Positions 7,683 through 17,603 of a stretch of DNA of 64,000 nt are shown one piece after another (position 1 is the stretch's first letter; each line of letters starts with the position of its first letter). Made by a program: the position numbers and the translations under genes. The DNA is from Reinekea forsetii (GTDB lineage Bacteria > Pseudomonadota > Gammaproteobacteria > Pseudomonadales > Natronospirillaceae). The stretch is taken from assembly GCF_018860385.1 (NCBI RefSeq), contig NZ_JAHKPH010000022.1:1-64000 (forward strand), in the 5' to 3' direction. The notes under the pieces were generated by a model. That model saw only the letters and a list, made by a program, of their open reading frames with translations. It made no database searches and had not been told where the DNA came from.

Positions 7683-10349
7683 ATGCCTCTGTCAAACAAC
7701 AATAATCAGAGTCTCTGGGTACAGCCTTATAAACTCATTAGTCCTTCTATTAATCAAAAGCTGATTGAAAGAACGCGATTATTTGAATTATTGTGCCAGA
7801 GCCAATACTTGCCCATTACCTGCCTAGTGTCGCCTGCGGGTTTTGGCAAAAGTACGCTGGTGGTCAGCTGGTTACAGCATGAATCGCATTCTTTTGGTTG
7901 GTATTCGTTAGACATAAACGACAACGATGCCAGTGTTTTTGCGAACCATCTAATTTACGCCTTACACGAGGCCAGTGGCGGTGCCTGCCCACAAAGTTTG
8001 GCGTTAGTGCAGCAGCAAGAGTATGCCGATTTGCATGGGCTTATTTCGAAAGCCATGATGGAAATTGCTCAAGTGGCGCATCCGTTTTATTTGGTGTTGG
8101 ATGATCTACAAGAGCTCACCAACCCCGAAATCATTTCGGTGGTTCGGCATTGGTTAAAATTGGTGCCAGCACAACTGCACATTATTTTATGTTGTCAAAA
8201 CGAACCGCCCGTGCCTTTAACTAATTTTCGGGTCAGGGGTCAGCTATTAGAAATTGGCGCGCTGCAATTAGCTTTTGATGCTGATGAAACCAAAAAGTTT
8301 TTGGCAAATAACCATGGCTTTGACGTAAATCCACAAACACATTTAACGTTGTTTGAACGCACTGGCGGTTGGCCAGCGGCATTACAACTCGTGTCTCTCA
8401 ATAAACAATCTGAAGAAGAATTGTTATATGCCGCTCAACGGCTCGGTCAGAGCGCTAACGATGTTGAAGAATACGTATTGAATGAAGTTTTTGACCAACA
8501 GCCCGATAAATTAAAGCAATTTTTGTTCGACATTTGTATTTTTGAAAAATTTAACGCCGCTCTGTGCAATGAACTCATCGGTCACACAAAAAGCGAAGAA
8601 TTAATTTCAGAAATTGAACACCGACAACTGTTTCTGACCCGTGTAGAAGGGGAGGTACGTTGGTATCAGCTGCAAGATATTTTCCGTGGTGTTTTATTAA
8701 CTCGGCTAAATCAAAGTGATGCGCAAAGATTACAACAAAACCGTGTTAAAGCCGTAGAAGCTTATTTAAAAACAGGTATGGCAATAGAAGCCATCCAATT
8801 GTCGTTACAACTGGCCGACGAGCCACTCATTCTCTGTGTGCTTAAACAAGTAGGTTTTGGGTTATACAAAAATGGACAGTTTAATACGTTAGCAAAATTG
8901 TTTTCGAGCGTGGGTGAAATAAATTTAGCCAGTGAGCCTAACTTAGCGTTGTTGAAGTCTTGGCTGTTACTCGCGACTTATCGCGAAGAGGAAGTAAAGT
9001 TTTTACTGCCCGATCAACACCTGCAAGCAGAAGCTCACCCATCTACAAGTGAGTTATGGGCTGAACAAGCCGTTGCTCAAGCGCAGGCATCGGTGAATGC
9101 CGAAGATTTTGATCGCGCGCATGCTCTAGCGGAGCAAGCCATTACTTTTTTAAAGCCAGAAAGCTATGTCTCTCGAACTGTCGCGTATTCGGTGTTAGGG
9201 CAAAGTGCTTTGTGTCGTGGCGAGTTAGATAAGGCACAGAATCGATTAGAGGAAGCCGGCAAACTCGCGTTTGATCATCGTCTGTTTCAGCAGCGGTTGT
9301 GGTCTATGTGTCTGATTTCAGATGTTTTAACCGCCAAAGGAGAGCTCACTCAAGCGTTGCAGACGCAAAAAAATACCATCGACATGGCGCACGATGCGTG
9401 TGTAGATAACTTGTTGCATATGGAGTTTCTATACCGCAATCGATCTCGCTTATTTATAGAGCAGGGTGATTTGAATCAATCGGAACGCTTGCTGTTGATG
9501 AGCGAAAAAATCATGGAGCCATTAGGCGGTTATGGGCTACTCAATGTACATATCTTGAGGGGCTTTATAGCCCTATGGCGGGGCCAAACCAGCACAGCAC
9601 GAGGATTGGCGTTCCAAGTAAATTACCTAATGCAGCAACACAGTTATCACACCGATTGGCAGGCACATGGGTATGAATTTTTATTGGCCTGCGAACAATC
9701 CAAGATTTTAGACTTTAAACCCACCTACCGATGGCATCAAAAACTATTGTCGCTGCCCGCGTGTAATCACTTTTATCAGCACTACCAACGGGTGCACGCC
9801 ATTTCGCTTTATTTGTCGGGCGAGGAACAGGAAGCAAAAAATAAAATTACAACGTTAGTTGAAGTAGCCAAAAAACACGGTTTAACTTTTCAGTGGTTCA
9901 AAGCAAAGCTGCTGTTAGCGCTTTGGCAAAACAATGCCGAAGGTGAGCAGCACTGGTTAGATATTTTAGAGAGCATGGGTAATCTTAAGCCCATTCAATC
10001 TCTATGGTTAGGGCAGTTGTTTTGCTTAAGCCAAGATGAGCTTGCCGACCGGGCTTGGTTAGATTGGCATGTATGGTTTGGTGCCACACAGCAATCTGGT
10101 ACTCGCGAGTCTTCAAAAAATGATGCACTGATTCGTGCTTTAAATGATCAATACGCCGCACCAGATGATTTAGTCACCGCAAAAGAGTTTCAAGTGTTAC
10201 TGCTCATTGGCGAAGGCTTAAATAATGATGAAATTGCCGCCAGTATGCATATTGCTGTTTCAACAGTTAAAAGCCACATTCGGCGTTTGTATCGTAAATT
10301 GAATATAAACCACCGTTCGCAAGCTATACAAATTTGTAAATATTTATAG
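7683..10349 (+). CDS. malT: MalT-like ATP-dependent LuxR-family transcriptional activator
   Basis: An 888-residue protein with the MalT/LAL architecture: an N-terminal STAND-type NTPase with Walker A PAGFGKST (about 51-58) and a Walker B-like LVLDDLQ near residue 140, a long helical TPR-like middle, and a C-terminal LuxR helix-turn-helix (about 825-885; EIAASMHIAVSTVKSHIRRL). MalT binds maltotriose and ATP and activates maltose-regulon promoters. Here the gene lies just downstream of the starch enzymes, and MalT-box-like sites occur in their shared promoter, so it probably controls them. The symbol is by similarity: the effector could differ. It begins 169 bases after the beta-amylase gene, past a terminator, so it has its own promoter. 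Confidence 0.8.
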   Translation: MPLSNNNNQSLWVQPYKLISPSINQKLIERTRLFELLCQSQYLPITCLVSPAGFGKSTLVVSWLQHESHSFGWYSLDINDNDASVFANHLIYALHEASGGACPQSLALVQQQEYADLHGLISKAMMEIAQVAHPFYLVLDDLQELTNPEIISVVRHWLKLVPAQLHIILCCQNEPPVPLTNFRVRGQLLEIGALQLAFDADETKKFLANNHGFDVNPQTHLTLFERTGGWPAALQLVSLNKQSEEELLYAAQRLGQSANDVEEYVLNEVFDQQPDKLKQFLFDICIFEKFNAALCNELIGHTKSEELISEIEHRQLFLTRVEGEVRWYQLQDIFRGVLLTRLNQSDAQRLQQNRVKAVEAYLKTGMAIEAIQLSLQLADEPLILCVLKQVGFGLYKNGQFNTLAKLFSSVGEINLASEPNLALLKSWLLLATYREEEVKFLLPDQHLQAEAHPSTSELWAEQAVAQAQASVNAEDFDRAHALAEQAITFLKPESYVSRTVAYSVLGQSALCRGELDKAQNRLEEAGKLAFDHRLFQQRLWSMCLISDVLTAKGELTQALQTQKNTIDMAHDACVDNLLHMEFLYRNRSRLFIEQGDLNQSERLLLMSEKIMEPLGGYGLLNVHILRGFIALWRGQTSTARGLAFQVNYLMQQHSYHTDWQAHGYEFLLACEQSKILDFKPTYRWHQKLLSLPACNHFYQHYQRVHAISLYLSGEEQEAKNKITTLVEVAKKHGLTFQWFKAKLLLALWQNNAEGEQHWLDILESMGNLKPIQSLWLGQLFCLSQDELADRAWLDWHVWFGATQQSGTRESSKNDALIRALNDQYAAPDDLVTAKEFQVLLLIGEGLNNDEIAASMHIAVSTVKSHIRRLYRKLNINHRSQAIQICKYL

Positions 10350-10575
10350 CTGCGCGGCGGCACAGTGTAGAAGTTTGCTATGCCAGAGCCATAGATTTCA
10401 ATGCACGCACACTCCCGGCCGAGTAACGTTAGGCTTATTTACTGGCTGCATAAAAAATAGACAATTACCTCGACTTTAGTCCAGCCTTTCTATATAGTTC
10501 GCGGCCTTTTTTTGACACATCTTTAATGTCGCTGTGGGTAAATTGCCCTTATTTATAAGCGACCGGGACGCTTTC

Positions 10576-12180
10576 TTGATTTCTACCGCAAACATCACCA
10601 TGCAGTTTGGTGCGACACCACTGTTCGAAAATATTTCTGCAAAATTTGGCCAAGGCCATCGTTATGGCCTTATTGGCGCGAACGGCTGTGGCAAGTCTAC
10701 CTTCATGAAAATTCTCAGTGGTGAACTCACGCCAACCTCGGGTAATGTCTCCATTACGCCTGGGCAAACTATTGGTACCTTGAGTCAGGATCAATATGCC
10801 TTTGAGCAGTTTTCGGTTGTCGACGCGGTAATCATGGGTGATAAACGCTTGTGGAAAATTAAACAAGAACGCGATGCGATTTACAGCAACCCAGAAATGA
10901 CCGAAGAAGACGGCATGCGCGTTGCTGAATTAGAAACCGATTTTGCCGAACTCGATGGTTATACCGCCGAAGCGCGTGCCGAGGAGCTCTTAAACGAAGC
11001 GGGCATCGAGCCTAGCTTTCACTATGGTTTAATGTCGGCCTTAGCGCCGGGTTGGAAGCTACGCGTATTGTTGGTGCAATCTTTGTTTGCCAACCCTGAT
11101 ATTTTGCTACTCGATGAGCCGACCAACAACTTGGATATTCATACCATTACTTGGTTAGAAGGCGTCTTGAATCAGCGTAAGTGCACCATGATTATTATTT
11201 CGCACGATCGCCACTTCTTAAATTCTGTTTGTACACACATGGCCGATATCGATTACGGTGAGTTGCGCATTTATCCAGGTAACTACGAAGCATTCATGGC
11301 CGCTTCTTCGCTTATTCAAGAGCAGTTGTTGTCTGAGAACGCCAAGAAGAGCGCTGAAATTGATGAGCTTCAAGCCTTTGTGAACCGCTTTGGTGCCAAT
11401 GCCTCTAAAGCAAAACAGGCCAGCTCGCGAGCTAAGAAGATGGAAAAAATTACGCTTGATGAAGTGAAGTCTTCTAGCCGTCAAACACCGTCTATTACTT
11501 TGAAACAGCATAAAAAACTGCATCGCCAAGCGTTAATTATAGAAGAGTTAGCTCATGGCTTTGACGGTGAGTTGTTGTTTGAAAACGGCAACCTTATTTT
11601 AGAAGCGGGTGCGCGGTTAGCCGTTATTGGTGAAAACGGCGCAGGTAAAACGACCTTATTGCGTTGCTTGATGAGTCAATACGACGTGACTGCCGGCACC
11701 ATTAAATGGTCCGAAAACGCGGCTATTGGCTATTGCCCTCAAGACAGCAGTAATGACTTCGATAACGACTTAACGCTATTTGATTGGATGGCGCAATGGC
11801 GTTTACCTAAGCACGATGATTTGATGATTCGTGGCATGTTAGGCCGGTTATTATTTACCGCTGATGATTTTAATAAAAAGGCGCGAGTATGCTCGGGTGG
11901 TGAAAAGAACCGCCTATTGTTTGGTAAGTTAATGATGCAAGAAATTAACGTGCTAGTGATGGACGAGCCAACCAACCACATGGACATGGAAGCCATTGAA
12001 GCGCTGAACAATGCCTTGCTCGATTTCGACGGTACCTTGATTTTTGTCAGCCACGATAGAGAGTTTGTATCGTCGCTTGCGAATCACATTATCGATGTGA
12101 AAGACCAGCAATTGGTGAGTTTTAAAGGCAGTTATGAAGAGTATGTGGCAGAACGTGGCCGTTTGGCGCTGACCGCCTGA
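10576..12180 (+). CDS. ybiT: ABC-F family ATPase YbiT
   Basis: Soluble ribosome-associated ABC-F protein with two nucleotide-binding domains and no membrane segments. Walker [10 protein letters not shown] and GENGAGKTT, Walker [11 protein letters not shown] and [10 protein letters not shown] are intact, with a linker between the domains rich in Lys and Ser. The N-terminus [11 protein letters not shown] matches YbiT-type proteins, which begin just before this strand. I therefore take the TTG at 10576 (534 residues, close to the usual 530); a GTG at 10534 would add 14 unrelated residues, and the next ATG (10600) would cut into the first strand. The last codons lie two bases from the convergent lacI stop, and a decayed copy of this 3' end lies 14.5 kb away at 26691. 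Confidence 0.88.
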   Translation: MISTANITMQFGATPLFENISAKFGQGHRYGLIGANGCGKSTFMKILSGELTPTSGNVSITPGQTIGTLSQDQYAFEQFSVVDAVIMGDKRLWKIKQERDAIYSNPEMTEEDGMRVAELETDFAELDGYTAEARAEELLNEAGIEPSFHYGLMSALAPGWKLRVLLVQSLFANPDILLLDEPTNNLDIHTITWLEGVLNQRKCTMIIISHDRHFLNSVCTHMADIDYGELRIYPGNYEAFMAASSLIQEQLLSENAKKSAEIDELQAFVNRFGANASKAKQASSRAKKMEKITLDEVKSSSRQTPSITLKQHKKLHRQALIIEELAHGFDGELLFENGNLILEAGARLAVIGENGAGKTTLLRCLMSQYDVTAGTIKWSENAAIGYCPQDSSNDFDNDLTLFDWMAQWRLPKHDDLMIRGMLGRLLFTADDFNKKARVCSGGEKNRLLFGKLMMQEINVLVMDEPTNHMDMEAIEALNNALLDFDGTLIFVSHDREFVSSLANHIIDVKDQQLVSFKGSYEEYVAERGRLALTA

Positions 12181-12181
12181 G

Positions 12182-13180
12182 TTAGTCTTTAAGTGATTGA
12201 ACAGACCCGCGGACCACTAAGTTTGGTTTAAACTCCATACCGTGGGGCTGAAGCTTATTATAGAGCTCATCAACGGCCATTCGCGCGCAGGTACGTGCCA
12301 TTTGATAAGCGGGGAAATTCATGGTTGTTAATCTTGGCCGGATATAACTGGCCAGATTTACATCATCAAAGCCAATCACTGAAATGTCTTCAGGAACCGA
12401 CAAACCCTGGTTTGAAGCCCACTCGTAGACACCGATGGCCATTTCATCTGAGCCGGCAACCACCGCCGTAAATGGAATGCCTTGTTGATGAATCATTTCA
12501 ATGCCTTTTTGGCCGCCTTCTACCTCAAACAAAGTGCGCGAAATTGCGCCATCAGGAATGGCTAAGTTCGCGTCGGTCATTGCAGCCACAAAGCCTTCAA
12601 CTCTCTCATTCGCGTCTTGTTTGTGTGTTTGGCCTCCCACATAAACAATTTGCTGATGGCCTTTATCAATAAGATACCGAGTAGCGGTATAGGTGCCGCC
12701 TTTATTGTCCAGCCACATGTTTCGTTTTTCCAACCCATCAATGTGCTGGTTAATCAAATAAATGGGGATTTTATTATTTAAATCGATTAAATATTCTGCA
12801 TTCAAGCATTCGGTTAATAATATAAGCCCGTCAACCTGGCGATTAGAAAGATATTGGATGGCTTCTTTTTCGCCTTCTTCAGTACCGTGTCCGCTAGCGA
12901 TAATGACGTGTTTGTTAAATAGCCGCAGCTCTTCTTCTATACCAGACATCATAGGGCCATAAAATGGACCATCTAGCGAAGCTACCACCATTCCTAACGT
13001 ATTTGATCTACTTGATGCTAGCGATTGAGCCGCGGAATTAGGCTGATAACCAAGCGTTGTCATAGCCGATTTAACTTTCTGGCGAGTTTGATCCGAAACA
13101 CGGTCACTGCCATTCATGACACGAGAAACGGTGGCTTGAGATACGCTAGCAAGTTCGGCGACTTCTTTAATGGTTACCAT
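12182..13180 (-). CDS. LacI-family repressor of the beta-glucan locus
   Basis: A 332-residue LacI/GalR protein: DNA-binding helices at residues 1-25 (VTIKEVAELASVSQATVSRVMNG), hinge helix near 48-58 (PNSAAQSLAS), then a periplasmic-binding-protein-like effector domain (VIGFDDVNLASYIRPRLTT near the C-terminus). It lies 46 bases after the GH30 gene on the same strand, so it is probably cotranscribed with it. LacI-type palindromes with an AGCGCT core stand in front of the GH30 gene and the importer operon (14611-14683), making this the likely local repressor released by a beta-glucan oligosaccharide. The effector sugar is not predictable from sequence. Confidence 0.9.
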   Translation of the reverse strand: MVTIKEVAELASVSQATVSRVMNGSDRVSDQTRQKVKSAMTTLGYQPNSAAQSLASSRSNTLGMVVASLDGPFYGPMMSGIEEELRLFNKHVIIASGHGTEEGEKEAIQYLSNRQVDGLILLTECLNAEYLIDLNNKIPIYLINQHIDGLEKRNMWLDNKGGTYTATRYLIDKGHQQIVYVGGQTHKQDANERVEGFVAAMTDANLAIPDGAISRTLFEVEGGQKGIEMIHQQGIPFTAVVAGSDEMAIGVYEWASNQGLSVPEDISVIGFDDVNLASYIRPRLTTMNFPAYQMARTCARMAVDELYNKLQPHGMEFKPNLVVRGSVQSLKD

Positions 13181-13226
13181 AAAGTACGTTCACTGTTTTA
13201 AAATGCAAAAGGCTGCATAGTTTCGA

Positions 13227-14543
13227 TTAAAATACATAGGTTTGAATAGCACGAGCTGCAATTTGTGTTGGTAAATATTGATTCTTTAGGTTTATTTGGA
13301 AATCAACGGGCGTATCGCCAATATTCATTACTACCAAAGAAATCTTAAGGTCTGGTCGTTTAAAAGCAACTACTTTTAATGCATCGCGAGGGGATGCAGA
13401 AAGAATGCGCTGACTCAACTCGGGGATAAATCGTGGCGATAAATGATTTAAGTAAAGCTGAGAAGGCTGTATATCTATGTCATCTCCAGAAGCATTGCAC
13501 AGCACAGGTGCACTGCACAAGTTACCAACATGGTTAGGCCCTCCTTTGCTGTCTAGGAGTAAATTCCAGTCTAACCAGCCGCAAGTCCACTTATTAAAAT
13601 CGGATATAATTGAAATACCGTAACGCTCTGCCACCTCCCATTCCCCGGTGTGTGGGCCACCTTCTTGGCAGCCCTCGGTAAACAGTAAACCTTTGTCTGG
13701 GTAGGCATCATGAACAGCTTGTACGTTATCAAAGGCGTCATCGACATACCAATGAAAGCCGGCTCCCCAAACGTATTTCGACGCTTCTGCATCACTATAA
13801 ATCACACGCGCACGTTGGTATAAATTATCGCGATTGTGATCCCAGCAAATCACCTTAATGTCTTTTAAATTATTGTTGAATAAAGCGGGTCCTAAGTAGT
13901 CACGAATAAAGTCTCGCTCTTCTTCGGCTGAAAAAAGGCAGCTGTCCCAAATTTGTTTAGCTTCGGGTTCGTTCTGAACGGTAAGCCCCCAAATTTCAAA
14001 CCCTTTTTCCTGTAGTGCTTTAATGAATTGAACGTAATAGTTGGCCCACTGTGCTCTAAATTCAGGCTTGAGTTGCCCACCATTGTTCATTTCTCCGTTC
14101 GTTTTCATCCATGATGGAGGGCTCCATGGACTTACAATCAGCTTAATCTTTTGGCCAAGCACGTCTTCAGCGTCTCGGATCATAGGTAAAATAGCGTTTT
14201 CATAATGGTCAATCGAGAATTCGCTATCAGGAGTTGGCTGGCAGGCCCAGTTGCCTAATGAAAAGTCACAACTATTCATGTGGATGCGACCAATGTTATA
14301 ACCACTTCCGTGAGCGGGATCAAAATAGGTGCTCATGAATTGGGCCTTAGAGGCTTTGCTTAAACCTTGATAATTAACCGCAGCGGATTCCGTGAACGCG
14401 CCGCCTAGTCCTAAGTGCGTCTGGTAACTTACTTCGGGGTTTAACGAAACTTCACAAAGATCCATGCGATCAGAGCGCCAATTCAATAAAGGTAAGGCTT
14501 TTTGTTTTAGGCCAGTCTCTTTGCTGGTTTGTACACATATCAT
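13227..14543 (-). CDS. GH30 beta-glycosidase, cytoplasmic
   Basis: A 438-residue glycoside hydrolase family 30 enzyme. The barrel contains GLGGAFTESAA (near 45-55), IHMNSCDFSLGNW, SPWSPPSWMK, the acid/base E192 in VQNEPEA and the nucleophile E290 in LLFTEGCQEGG. No signal peptide is present: the N-terminus (MICVQTSKETGLKQ) is polar, so it works in the cytoplasm on imported oligosaccharides. GH30 members include beta-1,6-glucanases and beta-glucosidases; in a locus for laminarin-like glucan it could remove beta-1,6 side glucose, which is inference. First gene of a probable gh30-lacI operon, divergent from the importer genes. Confidence 0.88.
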   Translation of the reverse strand: MICVQTSKETGLKQKALPLLNWRSDRMDLCEVSLNPEVSYQTHLGLGGAFTESAAVNYQGLSKASKAQFMSTYFDPAHGSGYNIGRIHMNSCDFSLGNWACQPTPDSEFSIDHYENAILPMIRDAEDVLGQKIKLIVSPWSPPSWMKTNGEMNNGGQLKPEFRAQWANYYVQFIKALQEKGFEIWGLTVQNEPEAKQIWDSCLFSAEEERDFIRDYLGPALFNNNLKDIKVICWDHNRDNLYQRARVIYSDAEASKYVWGAGFHWYVDDAFDNVQAVHDAYPDKGLLFTEGCQEGGPHTGEWEVAERYGISIISDFNKWTCGWLDWNLLLDSKGGPNHVGNLCSAPVLCNASGDDIDIQPSQLYLNHLSPRFIPELSQRILSASPRDALKVVAFKRPDLKISLVVMNIGDTPVDFQINLKNQYLPTQIAARAIQTYVF

Positions 14544-14610
14544 ACATTTATCCTCAAAATGGTAGGTTAAAAACTAGTTGACCAAATGAATTTCAAATAT
14601 TATCGTGGTC

Positions 14611-14683
14611 AATGTAAGCGCTTTCATTCGTTCGGTCAAATGAGTAGCGCTTTTAAATTGACGCAGGTGTAAGCGCTTTCATT
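14611..14683. promoter_or_regulatory. Cluster of three LacI-type operators with promoter
   Basis: Two near-identical palindromic sites, TGTAAGCGCTTTCATT at 14613-14628 and 14668-14683, with a degenerate third between them (GAGTAGCGCTTTTA, 14642-14655). Centres are 29 and 26 bases apart. A -35-like TTGACG (14658-14663) directly precedes the last site, so a bound repressor would block the importer promoter. The same region would also control divergent gh30. Preceding each of the first two AGCGCT cores is a GGTCAA-ATG-like direct repeat. Binding by the neighbouring LacI protein is inferred. Confidence 0.7.
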
Positions 14684-14760
14684 TTGGTTGAACAAGCCTA
14701 TGAGCCGTTGCTGGAAGCCTTGATAAAACATATTGAAAACAAGAATAAATGAGGTAAGAC

Positions 14761-16413
14761 ATGAAAAAATTAACTTCTGTCATTGCTATTACTGCAGTTG
14801 CTGCAGGTATTTCAATGAATGTCCAGGCCGCTCAGCATAAGCAAGGCGGTACACTGACGGTCCCTTTAATCACCACAACCTTTATTGAAGATTTTAATCC
14901 ATTAAATGGGGTACAAGCCGATATGGTATCGGGCACGATGTACGAGCCGTTATGGATTTACAATACAATTAAAGGCGACATTGACTATCGTCTGGCAGAA
15001 AGCTTTGAATACGCCGACGATAAAAAATCAATCACCATTAAGCTGCGAGATAATCTTACCTGGTCTGATGGCCAGGTATTGGATGCCGATGACCTAGCGT
15101 TCTCGTTAAACTTAGGCAAAGAAGACCCTAAATTAGATCTCGCTGGCCAATGGGCCAACGGTGTGATCAAAAACGTTGAAAAGATCAACAACACCAGTGT
15201 TAGAGTAAACTTTAACGATGTAAACACCACCGTAGATTGGTACTTGCCTGCGATGTGGGTTGTGCCTCAGCATGTTTTTTCAAGCGTTAAGGATAAGATT
15301 CTATTCACAAACCCGAACCCGGTTGGATCAGGTCCTATAACCGAAGTTAAATCGGTTAAAACTAACCAAGTAGAAATTTGCCGTAACCCTAATTATTACA
15401 AGGCCGATCAAGGCTTGCCTTATCTCGATTGCATTAAGTTCCGTCAGTATTCTGATAACTCACAAATACTGCCTGCGCTTATGAATGACGAAATTGATTG
15501 GGGTTCTAACTTTGTAGCCGATATTGATAAAACTTACGTGAAATCAAACCCTGATACACACGGTTATTGGTACCCTGCCAACGATCTTTGGAACATGTAT
15601 CTAAACACTCGAAAGGCGCCGTTTAGCGACATTAACTTTCGCAAAGCTTTCTCCATGGCGATTGATCGACCAACCATTGTTGATTTAGCCGCTTATGGGT
15701 ACCCAACGGCAGAAGAAACGGTTGTTGGGTTAGGGCAGTTACATGCTGCCTCTATGGATAAAAAGATTAATAAAAAGTACGCAAAACTAGCCACTTATGA
15801 TCCAAAAGAGTCAACCAAGCTACTTAAGAAAGCCGGCTATAAAGATGTTGATGGTGATGGATACCTAGAAAATCCTGATGGTTCAAAAATTGATTTTGAA
15901 ATTATGATTCCAGCCGGTTGGACCGATGTTGTACAGATGGTGCAGATCACTACCGAATATCTAGACGAGATTGGCATAAAAGCCAGCACAAAGCTTGTGG
16001 ATTGGTCAGCCTATGATTCAGCCGCCAAAGATGGAACTTATGATGTAATTTTCAATTGGTCAGCGACAAATCAGGTAGCCGCGATTAATGCCTATAGAGA
16101 ATATTATCACCCAGCACGAGTTGGTCAGATTTGGCATGCCGGGCATGGCATGGCGTCTGATGAGCTTGGTGCATTGGTCGATGAATATGGTGTGATCGAT
16201 GATCCTAAGCGACGTCAAGAGATTCTAAATGAATTGATGATCTTTACCGCAGAAAACTTACCGTTCATTCCTGTTATGTCGAATGCAACCTGGTTCCAAT
16301 ACAACACGACTCGTGTTGAAGGCTTTCCAACGGAAGAAAATCCTTACGTTCGCCCAGTATTCTATGATGGCGGCACTAAGCTGATTGTCTTTGAAAACCT
16401 ATACGCGAAATAG
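14761..16413 (+). CDS. ABC transporter substrate-binding protein, family 5 (oligosaccharide/peptide type)
   Basis: Periplasmic binding protein of 550 residues with a signal peptide (residues 1-23, ending VQA). The fold is the large DppA/OppA type: GGTLTVPL at the N-terminus, FSMAIDRPTIVDLA in the middle, YDVIFNWSATNQ near the C-terminus. Many family members bind peptides, but close relatives in archaea and Thermotoga (CbtA type) bind cello- or laminari-oligosaccharides. With GH30, GH16 and a phosphorylase in the same cluster, a beta-glucan oligosaccharide ligand is more likely than a peptide. First gene of the importer operon; an ATG with GAGGT upstream sets the start. Confidence 0.85.
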   Translation: MKKLTSVIAITAVAAGISMNVQAAQHKQGGTLTVPLITTTFIEDFNPLNGVQADMVSGTMYEPLWIYNTIKGDIDYRLAESFEYADDKKSITIKLRDNLTWSDGQVLDADDLAFSLNLGKEDPKLDLAGQWANGVIKNVEKINNTSVRVNFNDVNTTVDWYLPAMWVVPQHVFSSVKDKILFTNPNPVGSGPITEVKSVKTNQVEICRNPNYYKADQGLPYLDCIKFRQYSDNSQILPALMNDEIDWGSNFVADIDKTYVKSNPDTHGYWYPANDLWNMYLNTRKAPFSDINFRKAFSMAIDRPTIVDLAAYGYPTAEETVVGLGQLHAASMDKKINKKYAKLATYDPKESTKLLKKAGYKDVDGDGYLENPDGSKIDFEIMIPAGWTDVVQMVQITTEYLDEIGIKASTKLVDWSAYDSAAKDGTYDVIFNWSATNQVAAINAYREYYHPARVGQIWHAGHGMASDELGALVDEYGVIDDPKRRQEILNELMIFTAENLPFIPVMSNATWFQYNTTRVEGFPTEENPYVRPVFYDGGTKLIVFENLYAK

Positions 16414-16563
16414 TTAGTTGATCAAAGTGGATTAAAAATATTTTTTTAAACCACTCTCTAGAATGTGGTCTGCAGTGACTTGCGATAGCCAATGGCAGAC
16501 CCTTTTGTAACGATCCTACGAACTCTAATCATACCTGGAAGTTCTGTATAAGAGGAATGCGTA

Positions 16564-17538
16564 ATGGGTTTTATCCTACGACGATTAGGCTTTTATTTGG
16601 TGGCTATATTTGTAGCGATCACATTCAATTTTGTGCTACCCCGATTGATGCCTGGTGATCCTGTTGATGCCCTGTTCATTGCCGCAGGCGGGAAAATGTC
16701 TATTGAGCAGCTTTCTGCGTTTAAAGAGATGCTCGGTTTTGTCGACGGTCCACTTTGGGTACAGTATCTGCAGTATTTAAAGAGTGTACTAACGCTGGAT
16801 CTTGGTCCCACCATTATGCTGTTTCCAACAGAGGTAAAGTTGGTTCTCAATAATACACTGCCTTGGACTTTATTCTTGGTGGGCCTTGCATCCATTACGT
16901 CTATCGTTGCTGGGTGTATGATTGGACTGTATGCCTCATACAACAGGGGCGGCCTATTCGATCGCTTCATGCCAGTTTCATTACAATTTTTAGCTTCTAT
17001 TCCGCAAGCCGTCACGGCGTTATTTATTTTCTTTATATTTGCCGTAACGTTGAAGTGGTTCCCGTTAGGCTTTGCCTCAAATCCAGATTTAGATGTTGGA
17101 TGGAATTGGCCGTTCATTAAAAGTGTAGGGCACCACGCTGTTCTTCCTTTAGTGACGCTTGTTGGATCAATGTTAGCCACCTGGGTGTTTACCATGCGCA
17201 ATGCCATGGTCAATATTTTAGGTGAAGATTACATTACGATGGCAAAAGCAAAAGGGCTTAGTGATCGACGCATCATGACCCACTATGCCGCCCGAAATGC
17301 AATATTGCCAGTTGTTACGGCCATTTCTATGGCACTGGGGTTAGCGGTAGCAGGGCAAGTCATTGTTGAACAAGTTTTTAACTACCCAGGCATTGGGCAG
17401 CTCATTATTAAATCTGTCTCCGCACGAGATTACCCGCTAATGCAAGCTACCTTTTTATTGATCGTATTGTGTGTGTTGATTGCAAATTTCATTGCGGACT
17501 TATTGTATTTGATCCTTGACCCTCGTCTTCGAAAATAA
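16564..17538 (+). CDS. ABC transporter permease, DppB type
   Basis: A 324-residue inner-membrane protein with about six helices and the typical DppB N-terminus (RRLGFYLVAIFVAITFNFVL, PRLMPGDPVDAL). The EAA loop for ATPase contact is visible (DYITMAKAKGLSDRRIM), and the C-terminal NYPGIGQL / RDYPLMQA signature is complete. It pairs with the DppC-type permease encoded next to form the translocation channel of the oligosaccharide importer. The 150-base gap after the binding-protein gene, rich in T, may attenuate expression relative to the binding protein. Confidence 0.9.
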   Translation: MGFILRRLGFYLVAIFVAITFNFVLPRLMPGDPVDALFIAAGGKMSIEQLSAFKEMLGFVDGPLWVQYLQYLKSVLTLDLGPTIMLFPTEVKLVLNNTLPWTLFLVGLASITSIVAGCMIGLYASYNRGGLFDRFMPVSLQFLASIPQAVTALFIFFIFAVTLKWFPLGFASNPDLDVGWNWPFIKSVGHHAVLPLVTLVGSMLATWVFTMRNAMVNILGEDYITMAKAKGLSDRRIMTHYAARNAILPVVTAISMALGLAVAGQVIVEQVFNYPGIGQLIIKSVSARDYPLMQATFLLIVLCVLIANFIADLLYLILDPRLRK

Positions 17539-17603
17539 ATATTCGTTTTTATCTTTTAAAAGTAAACGAGTCATTAAGTGAATCTAAACGAGAATTTAGC
17601 GTT

